Below, piece after piece: positions 42,978 through 52,840 of a stretch of 64,000 nt of DNA. Numbering within the stretch: the first letter of the stretch is position 1; every line of letters starts with the position of its first letter. The stretch is from contig WQZS01000005.1 in assembly GCA_009780585.1 (NCBI GenBank), forward strand, positions 62,001 to 126,000, given 5' to 3'. The stretch is from Defluviitaleaceae bacterium (GTDB lineage: Bacteria; Bacillota; Clostridia; Lachnospirales; WQUN01). The translations under genes were made by a program, and so were the position numbers. The notes under the pieces were generated by a model. That model worked only from the letters and a program-made list of their open reading frames with translations. It was not told the DNA's origin and searched no databases.

Positions 42978-45900
42978 GTGGGTTGGTTTAGGGACCAGCT
43001 CAGCGCGCTTTGGAATACCATCAAAGACATCGCGCTGGAAATCATAGAACGGCACGTACGGGAAGCGTTAACGACTTTTATCGTCTTCCTTACGGACGTC
43101 GCCATCCCTTTTATGTGGGATTTGGGCGAAAAAATAATCGTCACGCTGATGATTTTGCCCTTATTCCTGTATTCCCATGTCATCGACGCAATCGGTATCT
43201 TTGCGGGTACGAATAATATCTATGTGCTGGATAGGACAGATTCCGTTTTGTTCCACGACCTGCCGTGGATGCTTTGCGGCGTGAATGCGCCGGTATTACC
43301 CGCCCCCCCGCTTAACAGGACTTCATATGAAGAGGAATTATGGCGGATGGCGTGGCAGGAATATATCAGCAACAACGATGCGGTTGTTTTGCGCCCTCAA
43401 TTGGCGACAAGCGACCCCATGCGGTATACGCCTAACATCCGCGTTTTTATGGAGGATAACCACATCCCCTTCGGCAGCCGCGAAATGTATCATGTATTGA
43501 TGGAAGCGATTACGATGCGCGTCCCCATCGGCAGGGGTACCCCCATGTCGGACTTTAACAAGATCCCCGAAGCGAATAAAGAAAATTTCCCCCACGGCTT
43601 CCTCTTCCCCAGCCAAATTTCGGGAGGTTATGGGTGGGGAATGCCGAACATCGGTATCATGTACCCCTGGCCCGAAGTATACAAAGAGAATATCAACCGC
43701 CTGACCCCACCCATCCAATACCGCACGCTCAGCCGACCGGACTTTCCCTTTAACGACAGGTCCCGTTATGTATTTGTGGAAACACCTGCAATTGACATGG
43801 CTTACTTGGCGGAATTTGAAAACGATTACGCCTATACTTTGGACGAAATTATACCCGCCAAGACAGCGGAGCAGTTGTGGCGGGAGGAATATGAACGCGT
43901 TTATATCTCGCTGTTCCGCTACGGCGTCGAGCGGGGGTACTTTTCACCGACATTTTTGTCCGACCGCTTGAAAGAATTGCGCGCCAACCCCATGTACCAC
44001 AATACCGACGAAATTACGCGCCTGACCGACCCCTTTAACGTGCTGTACGACCATACGGTGAGCCGTATCCTCGAACAATACGTGATGTGGTTCTTCCTGC
44101 CCCGATTTGAATGGGAACCCGAATATGAAGAAATCACCCGTGGCAGGCAGGAATGGATAGACGGGGCGGAGGACAGGGAGCCGAATATCTATGCCCACGT
44201 AAACAGGGAAATCCTCGCCTTGTTCCCCCCCGCACCCGCGGCTACGCCCCGTCCGGGACACGGCCCCACACCTGAGCCCACGCCGCAGCCTTCCCCCACA
44301 CCCACACCTGAACCCACGCTGCCGTTTTTCCCCACACCTTTCCCCACGCCCGAACCCACACCCGAACCCACACCCGAACCCGAACCCGAGCCGCGGGTAA
44401 ACCTTACGGCTCATTTCCTTTGGCTGTTGGAAGAAATTGAGGATGAATATAACCGGAACAAAATAAGCGACCCGGATTTTGATCGGGATATGCTTACTTA
44501 TACACGCGCATTAATGAACTTGGGGCTTTGGGACCCCATATCGGAACAAGGTCCGTATCAAGATACCCCTTTTATGACGGTAAGCAGAGCCCTTGAATTT
44601 AATTATTGGACGGGCGCTAACCCCAACCGCGGGCTTACAGATATATTATTGCAACAAATCGGTTTAGACATCACGCAATTAACCGAAGGGTATTTAATGC
44701 CTGTGGGTTGGCTGCCCGAAACGAGTGAATGTGTTGACACGGCGGTTAAAAGAGTGTGGCGGATAATCCTGCGCGAACTGGCGGAAACCGGCGAAACGGT
44801 ATACAGCCACCATTTTGAAGTATTGGGCTTGGAACAGGATAGCTTTATCCATGGAACGACGGAAGAAACCATTGAACGTATAAACGAACACATAACAAAA
44901 TTTGAAGCCGAAATCTCCGCCGAAAATTTTTATATGCTTGCCCAAATTAACCGGGTGCTGAGCTTGTGGGGAATCGACAAAAACAACCTTCTCAGCACCG
45001 CACGCGGCGAGGATTGGGAACCCTTCGAGCTGACCGACGAAATGACCGAAGCCGCGTGGACGCTCATCCCCGGGCGGCGTACGACCGATGTGTTCGCTTC
45101 CTTCAGCGACGGGGCGCACCGGCCCGCGTTTTGGTTCGACGAACCGGAGGACGGGGAGGAAGCGGAGGAACGGCTTCCGCTCCCCATACGGCTTACGTTC
45201 TTTTATCCGGCACAAACCCTTTGGGTGGATTATATAGAAAACAATGCCGACTTGGTGGCCAACACGTCGCTTGCGCCTTTTGAACTGCATCGGTACAAAT
45301 GGGACGTTGTCCGCTTGCTCAATTGGACGCGTGTCGACAGGTACGGCGTCAGTCTTATAAACCCGCATTTAATGTTTTTGCTAGATTGGCCGCGGAGCCA
45401 TGTACCGATTTTTATGCAAGATTTGCCGCAGAACCGTTTTCCGGATGTGATTAGTGATGTCGGCCATGATAATTTTTATGATTATATATCCCACGCGTTG
45501 CTTGCCAGACCTACCAACATTGAAGAGTTGAATATAGGCAGCCGTTCGCTGAGCGGCGGCTCCAACCATAATTACGGCTTCGGCTGGCAAAGGTATATGC
45601 CCCCGCCCGTTTACGTCGAAAGCGAGCCCCTGTTCGACATCCTGCTTTCCAGCCCTATCGTCAACACCGTGTTTTGGGGCGTAACGCTGATGTCCATCGC
45701 GCTTATTATCGGGTTTGCCATATATGAAGTGACCCGTTCCCTTACCGACAAGGAGATCGACAAACCCGTCAGCCGTATCATCGGGTTGATCGGTAAATCC
45801 GTGCTTACGGTTTTGCTCCTCCCCTTTATGTTTGTCGTAACGATCCAATTAGCGGGCGTTTCTATGCGGTCGGCAAACGACGCGTTAATCGGCGACGCGG

Positions 45901-46814
45901 GCTCCGCGCCCAGCCTTGCGGGTGCCTTGTTTTTTGCTTCCGTTACGCCGGAGGCCGTCATGCTGCCGGGCGAATCCAAGCTGCTGGACCGTATGTACGT
46001 GGACACTAACGCGGTGGAGATTAAATTCGCGCCTTCCCAATTCGCCGACCAAATAGGGAATCGGATTACCCGTATGGAGGTACTGCGCAACGAATACCTG
46101 TACGAATCCAAGGGCGATTTCCGCGATATGGGCAAGACGATCAATGACATCCAAAGGGATTTTGAAATCTACAATTTTTTCAGGACCCCCATGCCCATCA
46201 TATCGATTATCATGGGTTCCTTCATCGCCATAGCGTCGGCTATATTGCTGGTCGTGTTTACGCGGCGCGCCTTCGAGATTCTTTTCCTTTATGTCATATC
46301 GCCTTTTTTCGCCGCGACGATCCCCCTCGACGACGGCGGGACCTACGGAAGATGGCGCGAAAAATTCATCGCCACCGTCATATCGGGTTTCGGCTCCTTG
46401 TTTACATTCTATGTCTTCCTCATGCTTATCCCGTTGATATGGTCGCCGGAATTTGTCCTGCACCACGACATGGTGGCCAATGTCATATTAAAGATCATGC
46501 TGACGGCGGGCGGGTTCTTTACGGTATACAAATCCTATACCTTCATCACGTCGCTGGTCAGCCCCGAAGCGGCGGAGAATGAGTCCGGTTCCATCGGCTT
46601 CCTTAAGGGGACCGTAATGGGCGCGTTAAGCCAAATCAAGGATACGACCAAGCAGGTAGTGGATACAGCCAAAGACGTGGGTCAGGCGTTTAAAGGCGGC
46701 GGCGGCGGTATGCCCGGTATGGGCGGCGGCGGTGACGCGGGTGGCGGTGACGCGGGTGGTGGTGACGCGGCGGGCGATGCCGGCGGTGGGCTCGATGCCG
46801 CCGCGGATATGTAG
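42978..46814 (+). CDS. VirB6/TrbL-like protein 2 with very large extracytoplasmic insertion
   Basis: 1278 residues. An N-terminal membrane segment lies at about 30-75. An insertion of about 800 residues then follows, mostly hydrophilic, with a Thr-Pro-Glu-Pro spacer near 420-475. The polytopic VirB6 part comes from about 890 (TVFWGVTLMSIALIIGFAIYEV), with the shared block LFLYVISPFFAATIPLDDGGTYGRWREKF, and the protein ends in a Gly-Asp-Ala tail. The GTG at 42978 is the best start in frame since a stop lies just upstream; no strong ribosome site is near it, so an ATT at 42966 or coupling from the upstream gene is possible. The large exposed domain is suited to contact another cell or surface. 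Confidence 0.85.
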   Translation: MGWFRDQLSALWNTIKDIALEIIERHVREALTTFIVFLTDVAIPFMWDLGEKIIVTLMILPLFLYSHVIDAIGIFAGTNNIYVLDRTDSVLFHDLPWMLCGVNAPVLPAPPLNRTSYEEELWRMAWQEYISNNDAVVLRPQLATSDPMRYTPNIRVFMEDNHIPFGSREMYHVLMEAITMRVPIGRGTPMSDFNKIPEANKENFPHGFLFPSQISGGYGWGMPNIGIMYPWPEVYKENINRLTPPIQYRTLSRPDFPFNDRSRYVFVETPAIDMAYLAEFENDYAYTLDEIIPAKTAEQLWREEYERVYISLFRYGVERGYFSPTFLSDRLKELRANPMYHNTDEITRLTDPFNVLYDHTVSRILEQYVMWFFLPRFEWEPEYEEITRGRQEWIDGAEDREPNIYAHVNREILALFPPAPAATPRPGHGPTPEPTPQPSPTPTPEPTLPFFPTPFPTPEPTPEPTPEPEPEPRVNLTAHFLWLLEEIEDEYNRNKISDPDFDRDMLTYTRALMNLGLWDPISEQGPYQDTPFMTVSRALEFNYWTGANPNRGLTDILLQQIGLDITQLTEGYLMPVGWLPETSECVDTAVKRVWRIILRELAETGETVYSHHFEVLGLEQDSFIHGTTEETIERINEHITKFEAEISAENFYMLAQINRVLSLWGIDKNNLLSTARGEDWEPFELTDEMTEAAWTLIPGRRTTDVFASFSDGAHRPAFWFDEPEDGEEAEERLPLPIRLTFFYPAQTLWVDYIENNADLVANTSLAPFELHRYKWDVVRLLNWTRVDRYGVSLINPHLMFLLDWPRSHVPIFMQDLPQNRFPDVISDVGHDNFYDYISHALLARPTNIEELNIGSRSLSGGSNHNYGFGWQRYMPPPVYVESEPLFDILLSSPIVNTVFWGVTLMSIALIIGFAIYEVTRSLTDKEIDKPVSRIIGLIGKSVLTVLLLPFMFVVTIQLAGVSMRSANDALIGDAGSAPSLAGALFFASVTPEAVMLPGESKLLDRMYVDTNAVEIKFAPSQFADQIGNRITRMEVLRNEYLYESKGDFRDMGKTINDIQRDFEIYNFFRTPMPIISIIMGSFIAIASAILLVVFTRRAFEILFLYVISPFFAATIPLDDGGTYGRWREKFIATVISGFGSLFTFYVFLMLIPLIWSPEFVLHHDMVANVILKIMLTAGGFFTVYKSYTFITSLVSPEAAENESGSIGFLKGTVMGALSQIKDTTKQVVDTAKDVGQAFKGGGGGMPGMGGGGDAGGGDAGGGDAAGDAGGGLDAAADM

Positions 46815-46822
46815 GTAACCTT

Positions 46823-48427
46823 ATGATATATGATTTTTACAGGACGATGTTGACCCTCCTGAGCCATTTGGCCAATTTCGTTGACATACTTGCGGGCATC
46901 ACCCCTGTAATGTACCACGGGGAACCCGTACTTTTGTATGATTTTTTCTTTATGATGACGCCGATTACAGCCGTTTTATGGGGGATTACCGCAATCGGCA
47001 TGGCACTCGCTTTGGGTTTTTCCATCCTGGTCGTTACCCAAAAAGCGGCGGATTTGAAGGTCGAAAAAACCATGGGCATGGTCCTTGGGCAAATCGCCAG
47101 GACCTTCGCCATGTTTTTAATCACCCCGATACTGATGGTCGTACTCTTGCAGCTTACGTCCGTAATCATGCGGCAAACGGACCAGTTGTTTGATATCGCC
47201 AGCAACAGCGCGGGCATAGACCACGCCATATTCGCCCTAACCGCGGCGGAAGCCGTGAAAGAGGACTCCGGGGTTATCGCCCGCTTCGCCTCCGGGGCGT
47301 TGGATTATAACAATTATTATCATGTAAGCTGGAACTTGCTCGTCGATGAAATACGCATGTGGATAGGCATACCCCTTACGGTAAGTTTAATCCTCGTATA
47401 TTTTTCGATGCTGATGGTTTTCGCGCTGCGGGTGTTTAACCTTCTTTTGCTGTATGCCGTATCGCCCCTGTTCGTATCCTCGATTGTTTTGGACGACGGG
47501 GAAAAGTATAAGCTGTGGCGCAGCGCGTTCCTTGGGAAATTATTTTTAGGATATTCGATGATCTTATCGGTAAAAGTCGTTACGTATATCCTCATCCCCT
47601 TTATAACATCCGACTTCGCGCTTGCGCCCAACCCGGGCGGGGATGTGGTGATGAAGGCCATCTTCATGTTCGGCGCGCTGTACGGCGCGTACAAGACGGC
47701 GGGTGTCATACCCAAATTGATTTCCCCCAATTTCGGCGGGGACGACGATTCAATGATGATGGGCATGACAAGCGCAATGGTAATGAGCGCGGGTAAAAAA
47801 TCCCTTTCCATGGGCATACACGCGGCGGGGGAGGTCGCCAAAGCGGGTGTAAACGCGGCGAAGTTCGTCGCCAAAATGGTGGTCAAAATCGTCATCGCCG
47901 TAGTCAAGACCATTTTCCTGGGCGATGTTTCCGCCATCGGGCGGGCCGTCCTTTCCGTTATCAAGGATACGATAAAAGCCATTGTGAACAAGATCAAGGA
48001 AATTGTTAAAAAAATCATAAAAACCATCGTGGATATTATAGATACGATAATGTCGTTGCTCTTGAAGGAATCCGGCATAGACAGCACGGGCGGCCACGAT
48101 ATGGGCGTATTTACCAACGACGGCGGCGAGGACGGCGAAAGCGGCGGGGAAAAGAAAAAAATCGAGGAAAGCGGCAAAGACGGTAATAAAGACGGTAATA
48201 AAGACGAAAAGGATGATGATAAGACAACCGGAAGCAATAAGGAAGGCGAAGATAAAAAAGAAACAGGCAACAAGGAAGGCAACAAAGCCAAAAAAACGGG
48301 CAACAAGGAAGGCGAAGTAATAAAAACAACCGGCAACAAAGAAAGTGGAGTAACCAAAACAACCGGCAATAAGGAAGGCACTATAACCAACGTTACCGGC
48401 AACAAAGAAAAACAATCATCGAAATAG
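46823..48427 (+). CDS. VirB6/TrbL-like protein 3 with amphipathic and repeat tail
   Basis: 534 residues. Polytopic part to about residue 310 with the family block LLLYAVSPLFVSSIVLDDGEKYKLWR. Then an amphipathic Lys/Ile/Val-rich segment (about 340-410) is followed by a hydrophilic tail. The last 75 residues are repeats of an 11-residue unit, roughly TGNKEG plus five variable residues. The ATG lies eight bases after the previous stop and follows TAGGTAACCTT. Three VirB6-like proteins in a row is uncommon for Gram-positive modules, which usually have one. Confidence 0.85.
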   Translation: MIYDFYRTMLTLLSHLANFVDILAGITPVMYHGEPVLLYDFFFMMTPITAVLWGITAIGMALALGFSILVVTQKAADLKVEKTMGMVLGQIARTFAMFLITPILMVVLLQLTSVIMRQTDQLFDIASNSAGIDHAIFALTAAEAVKEDSGVIARFASGALDYNNYYHVSWNLLVDEIRMWIGIPLTVSLILVYFSMLMVFALRVFNLLLLYAVSPLFVSSIVLDDGEKYKLWRSAFLGKLFLGYSMILSVKVVTYILIPFITSDFALAPNPGGDVVMKAIFMFGALYGAYKTAGVIPKLISPNFGGDDDSMMMGMTSAMVMSAGKKSLSMGIHAAGEVAKAGVNAAKFVAKMVVKIVIAVVKTIFLGDVSAIGRAVLSVIKDTIKAIVNKIKEIVKKIIKTIVDIIDTIMSLLLKESGIDSTGGHDMGVFTNDGGEDGESGGEKKKIEESGKDGNKDGNKDEKDDDKTTGSNKEGEDKKETGNKEGNKAKKTGNKEGEVIKTTGNKESGVTKTTGNKEGTITNVTGNKEKQSSK

Positions 48428-48438
48428 GAGGCGTGTGT

Positions 48439-51084
48439 ATGCGCATCATACCGAAACAAACCCGCGTGAGGATGGAATTCTTCAAAAGCATCGACGTACC
48501 CGACGCGATTATCGGCGTAACGGGGGTCGCGTTGATGGTGATCCTGTTTTCCTCCAACCTGACTTGGCGGTACTGGGCGATGTTGGGGGTGCTGATGTTT
48601 TACGGGGTGTTGTTCCTCAAATTCGATACGGACAGGAACTATATCACGATCCTGCACCTGTTAAAGCATTTCACCATACGACGAAGGTTTGAAAAGAACC
48701 CCGTAAAGAAAAAGAAGGGGAACACCGTGCGCGACATCACGCCCTTCACGGGTATCGCCGACGGCTTTATCGAATACGACAAGGAATATTACGCGCGGGT
48801 AATCGAAATACCTCCGGTGGAGTTCCGTTTTTACAGCGAAATGCGGCAGGACAATATGATTGACCGCGTATTGGGTTCGGTTTTCCGTTCCACAGGGGAT
48901 ATGATGCTCAATTTGGTCAAAATCGAACGCCCCGTCAATTATGACAGTTGCGTGGCCGCGGAGGAATTAAAGCTCCAACAGTTGGAGCAATCTTTTGGGA
49001 ACGGACTTTTTAACCAAGAAGAATACGATTGCCGCGTCGCCATTATTAAGGAAAGGATAGAGGAATTCAATCGGCTCAATTTCAAGGATAAGGTATACAG
49101 GTCCTTCTTTTACCTGGTCCTGTTCGAAAAGAACAAGGACTTGCTTAAGAGCCAAATGAAAGCGGCGGTTAATAAATTGAGATCGGCGGAGCTTAACGTC
49201 CGCGAATTAAACGACACGGAGCTGTATGCTTTTTGCAAATACCAATACACCCACAAATTCGATGAGCGCGAGGCGAAGGAATTAACGGCGGAAACCTGCA
49301 TGGACTGGATACTGCCGGAAAAACAGGAACTCCTCATACGCCGGTACGTCACCGACGGCGAGGATGTTTATACCTTGCGCATCACCGGTTATCCCACCTA
49401 TGTGTACAACGCGTGGGGGCACCGCATCTTTAACATACCCGGCACGAAGGTTGTCATGAAGATGAAGCCGCTGGACCGCTTTAAGTCGGTTAAGAACATC
49501 GACCGCGGCATCGACGAGCTGCGTGAACAGCTTTCCAACACGGGTAAGGCCAGCCGCGTGCTGGAATTGCAAGAACATATACAAACCCTCACCAACCTGC
49601 TGGCCCTGTTAAAAAACGAAACGGAAACCCTGTTTGAGGTGAACCTGTTCATCACCGTATACGAAAGGGACAGGAAGCCCGGAGAAATGACGGCCCGCAG
49701 GAAGGTGCGCCGTTTGTTGAGCGAAGAGGGCTTCCGTTGCGATGATATCTTCCTGCGGCAATTTGAAGCCTTTGTGGGTTCCGGTATTTCCGCGTACGAC
49801 CCCTTGCACAAGGAAGGGCGCGGGGTCCACTCCACCAGCGCGGCGGCGGTGTTCCCCTTCGTTAACGCCGTCATCAACGACCCCAAGGGTATAAATGTGG
49901 GGACGACCGGCGGTATGCCCGTGGTCATCGACTTTTATAAGCGCGATTTGAACCACGTCAACAGCAATATGGTCGTTATCGGCAAGTCAGGCAGCGGTAA
50001 GAGCTTCGCCACCAAAACGATCCTCGCCAATTTGGCCGCCGAGGACTGCAAGGTCTTTATCCTGGACCCGGAAAACGAATATTCCGGCATCGCGAAAAAG
50101 GTCGGGGGCAAGCTGATAGACGCGGGCAACGCGACCACGGGACGCTTGAACCCCTTCCATATCGTACCCAGCGTGGACGAGGAAGACCAAGAGGAATCCG
50201 GCGGGTTCTCCAGCTTTTCCGCCCACTTGCAATTTTTGGAAGAGTTCTTCCGCCAAATCGTGCCGGATATCAAAGCCGATTCCATGGAGTCGTTAAACAT
50301 CGCCATCAACAATACCTACGCCGGTCGGAACATCGACGAGGATACAAACCTGGCTTCCCTTACCCCCTCCGATTTTCCAACATTCGACGATTTGTATGAC
50401 AACCTGCTTGCGGTGTTCCAGCAAACGACCAGCGATTACGGCAAAAATAATCTGCGCAGTATTTTGACGCATATTTCCCGTTTTGCGGGCCAGGGGCGCA
50501 ACGCCCGCCTTTGGAACGGGGAAGCGACCATCACCACCAAGGAAAACTTCGTCGTGTTCAACTTCCAAAGCCTGCTGGCCAACAAGAACCAAACGATCGC
50601 CAACGCGCAAATGCTCTTGATCCTTAAATGGCTGGACAACGAAATCATCAAAAACCGTGACTACAACATCAAGTACGGCGCGCAGCGCAAGATTATCGTA
50701 GTCATCGACGAGGCCCATGTATTCATCGACGCCAAGTACCCGATCGCCCTCGACTTCATGTTCCAGCTTGCCAAACGGATACGTAAATACAACGGTATGC
50801 AAATCGTCATCACGCAAAACATCAAGGACTTTGTAGGCAGCGAGGACATCGCCCGCAAATCGACGGCGATCATCAACGCGAGTCAATACTCCTTTATCTT
50901 TTCGCTTGCGCCCAACGACATGCACGACTTGTGCAAGCTCTACGAAAAGGCCGGGCAAATCAACAAATCCGAACAGGAGGAAATCATCAACAACGCGCGC
51001 GGGCAGGCCTTCGTCGTCACGAGCCCCGCCAACCGTACCCGCGTGAACATCGTCGCTTCCGAAGAATTGCAACAACTATTTTAA
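48439..51084 (+). CDS. virB4: VirB4/TraC-type secretion ATPase with fused N-terminal membrane domain
   Basis: 881 residues. The N-terminal about 70 residues hold two hydrophobic helices like those of PrgI-type proteins, which are normally a separate gene before virB4. The VirB4 N-domain follows (TPFTGIADGFIEYDKEYYARVIEI). The ATPase core has Walker A GKSGSGKS (515-522), IDEAH (756-760, Walker B) and the C-terminal TQNIKDFVGSEDIARKSTAIINASQ block. AGGAGGCGTGTGT precedes the ATG. VirB4 energises assembly of the pilus/channel. The next gene begins 23 nt downstream. Confidence 0.93.
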   Translation: MRIIPKQTRVRMEFFKSIDVPDAIIGVTGVALMVILFSSNLTWRYWAMLGVLMFYGVLFLKFDTDRNYITILHLLKHFTIRRRFEKNPVKKKKGNTVRDITPFTGIADGFIEYDKEYYARVIEIPPVEFRFYSEMRQDNMIDRVLGSVFRSTGDMMLNLVKIERPVNYDSCVAAEELKLQQLEQSFGNGLFNQEEYDCRVAIIKERIEEFNRLNFKDKVYRSFFYLVLFEKNKDLLKSQMKAAVNKLRSAELNVRELNDTELYAFCKYQYTHKFDEREAKELTAETCMDWILPEKQELLIRRYVTDGEDVYTLRITGYPTYVYNAWGHRIFNIPGTKVVMKMKPLDRFKSVKNIDRGIDELREQLSNTGKASRVLELQEHIQTLTNLLALLKNETETLFEVNLFITVYERDRKPGEMTARRKVRRLLSEEGFRCDDIFLRQFEAFVGSGISAYDPLHKEGRGVHSTSAAAVFPFVNAVINDPKGINVGTTGGMPVVIDFYKRDLNHVNSNMVVIGKSGSGKSFATKTILANLAAEDCKVFILDPENEYSGIAKKVGGKLIDAGNATTGRLNPFHIVPSVDEEDQEESGGFSSFSAHLQFLEEFFRQIVPDIKADSMESLNIAINNTYAGRNIDEDTNLASLTPSDFPTFDDLYDNLLAVFQQTTSDYGKNNLRSILTHISRFAGQGRNARLWNGEATITTKENFVVFNFQSLLANKNQTIANAQMLLILKWLDNEIIKNRDYNIKYGAQRKIIVVIDEAHVFIDAKYPIALDFMFQLAKRIRKYNGMQIVITQNIKDFVGSEDIARKSTAIINASQYSFIFSLAPNDMHDLCKLYEKAGQINKSEQEEIINNARGQAFVVTSPANRTRVNIVASEELQQLF

Positions 51085-51107
51085 ATAATAAACAAGGAGG
51101 AATTATT

Positions 51108-51407
51108 ATGGAAATCACTATGTTAATGACCGGAGAAAATACGGAGCTGGTTATCACGGGACGGATGGACACCATCACCTCAAGCAAGCTGCTGCCCTTT
51201 TTAACGGAGGCCATCCAATCGTCCGAAACGGTCACGTTAAATTTCGCCGAGGTTAAGTATGTATCGTCGGCGGGGTTGCGGGTGCTATTGCAAGGGCAAA
51301 AGATCGCGCAAAGCGCATCCAAAAGTTTGAAACTGGAAAACGTTTCGCCCGATGTGATGGAGATTTTTGAAGTAACCGGCTTTTCCGCAATATTGACGAT
51401 TGTCTGA
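51108..51407 (+). CDS. STAS-domain anti-sigma factor antagonist 1
   Basis: 99 residues of SpoIIAA/RsbV type. The core reads LVITGRMDTITSSKL, and the phospho-acceptor region is KYVSSAGLRVLL with S53/S54. Strong AAGGAGGAATTATT precedes the ATG. It directly follows virB4. In partner switching the non-phosphorylated STAS protein binds the kinase/anti-sigma, and a PP2C phosphatase reverses phosphorylation. The phosphatase is at 53.6-55.3 kb and the kinase-like protein at 62.4 kb, so the module is complete in this cluster. Confidence 0.92.
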   Translation: MEITMLMTGENTELVITGRMDTITSSKLLPFLTEAIQSSETVTLNFAEVKYVSSAGLRVLLQGQKIAQSASKSLKLENVSPDVMEIFEVTGFSAILTIV

Positions 51408-51437
51408 TGGATCGTTGTATAAAAGGGGCGGCGGTTT

Positions 51438-51926
51438 ATGTATCTGTATAGCAACAAAACGGACGGTAACGGAAAATGGTTAGCGGTAATCATGCTGCTG
51501 GCGGCGAACTTAATCGTGACCGCGGTGATTATTGTCTATATGTTGATCCCTTCCGGCGGCGGTTCAAACGGCATCCTCGCGTTCGAATCCGCCGAGTACG
51601 GCCAGTATGTCCTCTATATCGGGCTTAATGACAGACACACCTACGAGCAAATCATCCCAACCGACGAAGCCGTGGAAATCGTGAATAATATCTTCGCCAA
51701 ACACGTTGGCGGCTGGACGATGCACCACGCAAGGGGCGGTTGGGTGGACGAAACCGATACGCTGACGCAGGAGAACTCCCTCGTATACACCGTTGCCTAC
51801 GCAAACGAAGTGGCCGTAATCGCCATTATGGATGAAGTCTTGGTCGCATTGAACCAAAACTCGATATTGATCGAAAGGCGGGATATTTCAAGCGTATTTT
51901 ACAGGGGGGAGGTACGGAATGAATGA
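51438..51926 (+). CDS. Membrane-anchored protein, unknown function
   Basis: 162 residues with one N-terminal helix (about 14-36, WLAVIMLLAANLIVTAVIIVYM) and an exposed alpha/beta domain. In it FESAEYGQYVLYIGLNDRHTYEQIIP begins a compact fold, followed by a Trp-containing segment (HVGGWTMHHARGGWVDE). The ending AVIAIMDEVLVALNQNSILIERRDI is consistent with a ferredoxin-like sandwich. AAAAGGGGCGGCGGTTT precedes the ATG. Its stop overlaps the EamA gene start by 4 nt. Family not recognised. Confidence 0.7.
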   Translation: MYLYSNKTDGNGKWLAVIMLLAANLIVTAVIIVYMLIPSGGGSNGILAFESAEYGQYVLYIGLNDRHTYEQIIPTDEAVEIVNNIFAKHVGGWTMHHARGGWVDETDTLTQENSLVYTVAYANEVAVIAIMDEVLVALNQNSILIERRDISSVFYRGEVRNE

Positions 51927-52840
51927 CGAAAACCGAAAATAACATCCTGTTGTTTTCCATCACCCTTTGCTGGGCGGCGTCGTACATATTCATCAAGAGC
52001 CTGCCCCCCGACCTGTCTTCATTCGCCTACCTAACCCTCACTACGGGTATCGCCGCCGTTATCTTGGTCGTCGTCTTTTGGCGGCGGCTTAAGGAAGTGA
52101 AAGTAAGCACCGTAAAACGTTCCCTCCTTTTATCCGCGCTGTTAACGGTGAGCTTGCTTGTGGAAAGGCAGGGTATCATGCTGTTGCCCGCTTCCAACGC
52201 GAGCTTCCTGGCGGCGCTTACGATCTTAATCGTACCGCTTATCCTGTTGCTGCTCCGCAGGAAGCCGACAAGGGATAATATAATAGGAGCGCTTATTATT
52301 GTATTGGGCTTGTGCTTGACAAGCCGTTTTTCTCTGCCCGCGTTTATGAATCTCGGCTCCCTCTTTATGTTCCTCGGCTGCGTTGCGGGTGCTTTCTATA
52401 TCATTTCGGCGGACCGCTTTACAAAACGCGAAAGCCCGCTGTTAATCGGCGTCGTCCAAATGGTCATTACCGCGTTAATCGGGTTTATCATGTGGACGGT
52501 TGAAGAACCGACCACGTTTTTTAGTGTCGATTACACGCGGGAATTATTGTCCTCTATTTTTATATTAGCTTTTTTTACGAAAGCGTACGCATACATTGTC
52601 TTAATGTTTTCACAAAAATACGCCGACCCCATGCGGGTGACCATTATCGCTTCCACCGAGCCGGTCGTTACGCTAACCCTTGCGGTACTCATACCGGCGG
52701 CATACGGCGCGGGTGAGGCGTTTAGCATCTATTCCCTGATAGGCGCGGTAACCATTGCCTGCGGCGCGGTAGTAGCGGGCAGCAATTTATTTATAAGAAA
52801 AACGAAACCCGCGAAGGGGGCGGGTGTATATGCTGATTAA
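51923..52840 (+). CDS. EamA/DMT-family transporter
   Basis: 305 residues with ten predicted membrane helices in two EamA repeats. The start ILLFSITLCWAASYIFIKSLPP and the later TEPVVTLTLAVLIPAAYGAGEAF and LIGAVTIACGAVVAGS are family-typical. The family exports or imports small metabolites; the substrate is unknown. It overlaps the gene before by 4 nt and the S-like gene after by 11 nt, so it belongs to the same operon. Why a drug/metabolite transporter sits in a secretion/partner-switch cluster is unclear. Confidence 0.9.
   Translation: MTKTENNILLFSITLCWAASYIFIKSLPPDLSSFAYLTLTTGIAAVILVVVFWRRLKEVKVSTVKRSLLLSALLTVSLLVERQGIMLLPASNASFLAALTILIVPLILLLLRRKPTRDNIIGALIIVLGLCLTSRFSLPAFMNLGSLFMFLGCVAGAFYIISADRFTKRESPLLIGVVQMVITALIGFIMWTVEEPTTFFSVDYTRELLSSIFILAFFTKAYAYIVLMFSQKYADPMRVTIIASTEPVVTLTLAVLIPAAYGAGEAFSIYSLIGAVTIACGAVVAGSNLFIRKTKPAKGAGVYAD

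Noticed and set aside
48180..48420. Possible CRISPR-like or tandem DNA repeats
   Set aside because: The repeats are in frame and encode the TGNKEG units of the VirB6-like tail; spacing and units vary and no palindromic CRISPR repeat or cas gene exists.
47320..48657. Minus-strand open frame of 445 codons
   Set aside because: It is antisense to the third VirB6-like gene and the virB4 start; its low-complexity Leu/Ser/Pro composition mirrors the repeat tail of the real protein.
37060..51084. Ordinary integrative conjugative element
   Set aside because: No relaxase, integrase, excisionase or att-like repeats were found in the window; the assignment stays open because sequence beyond 64 kb is unknown.
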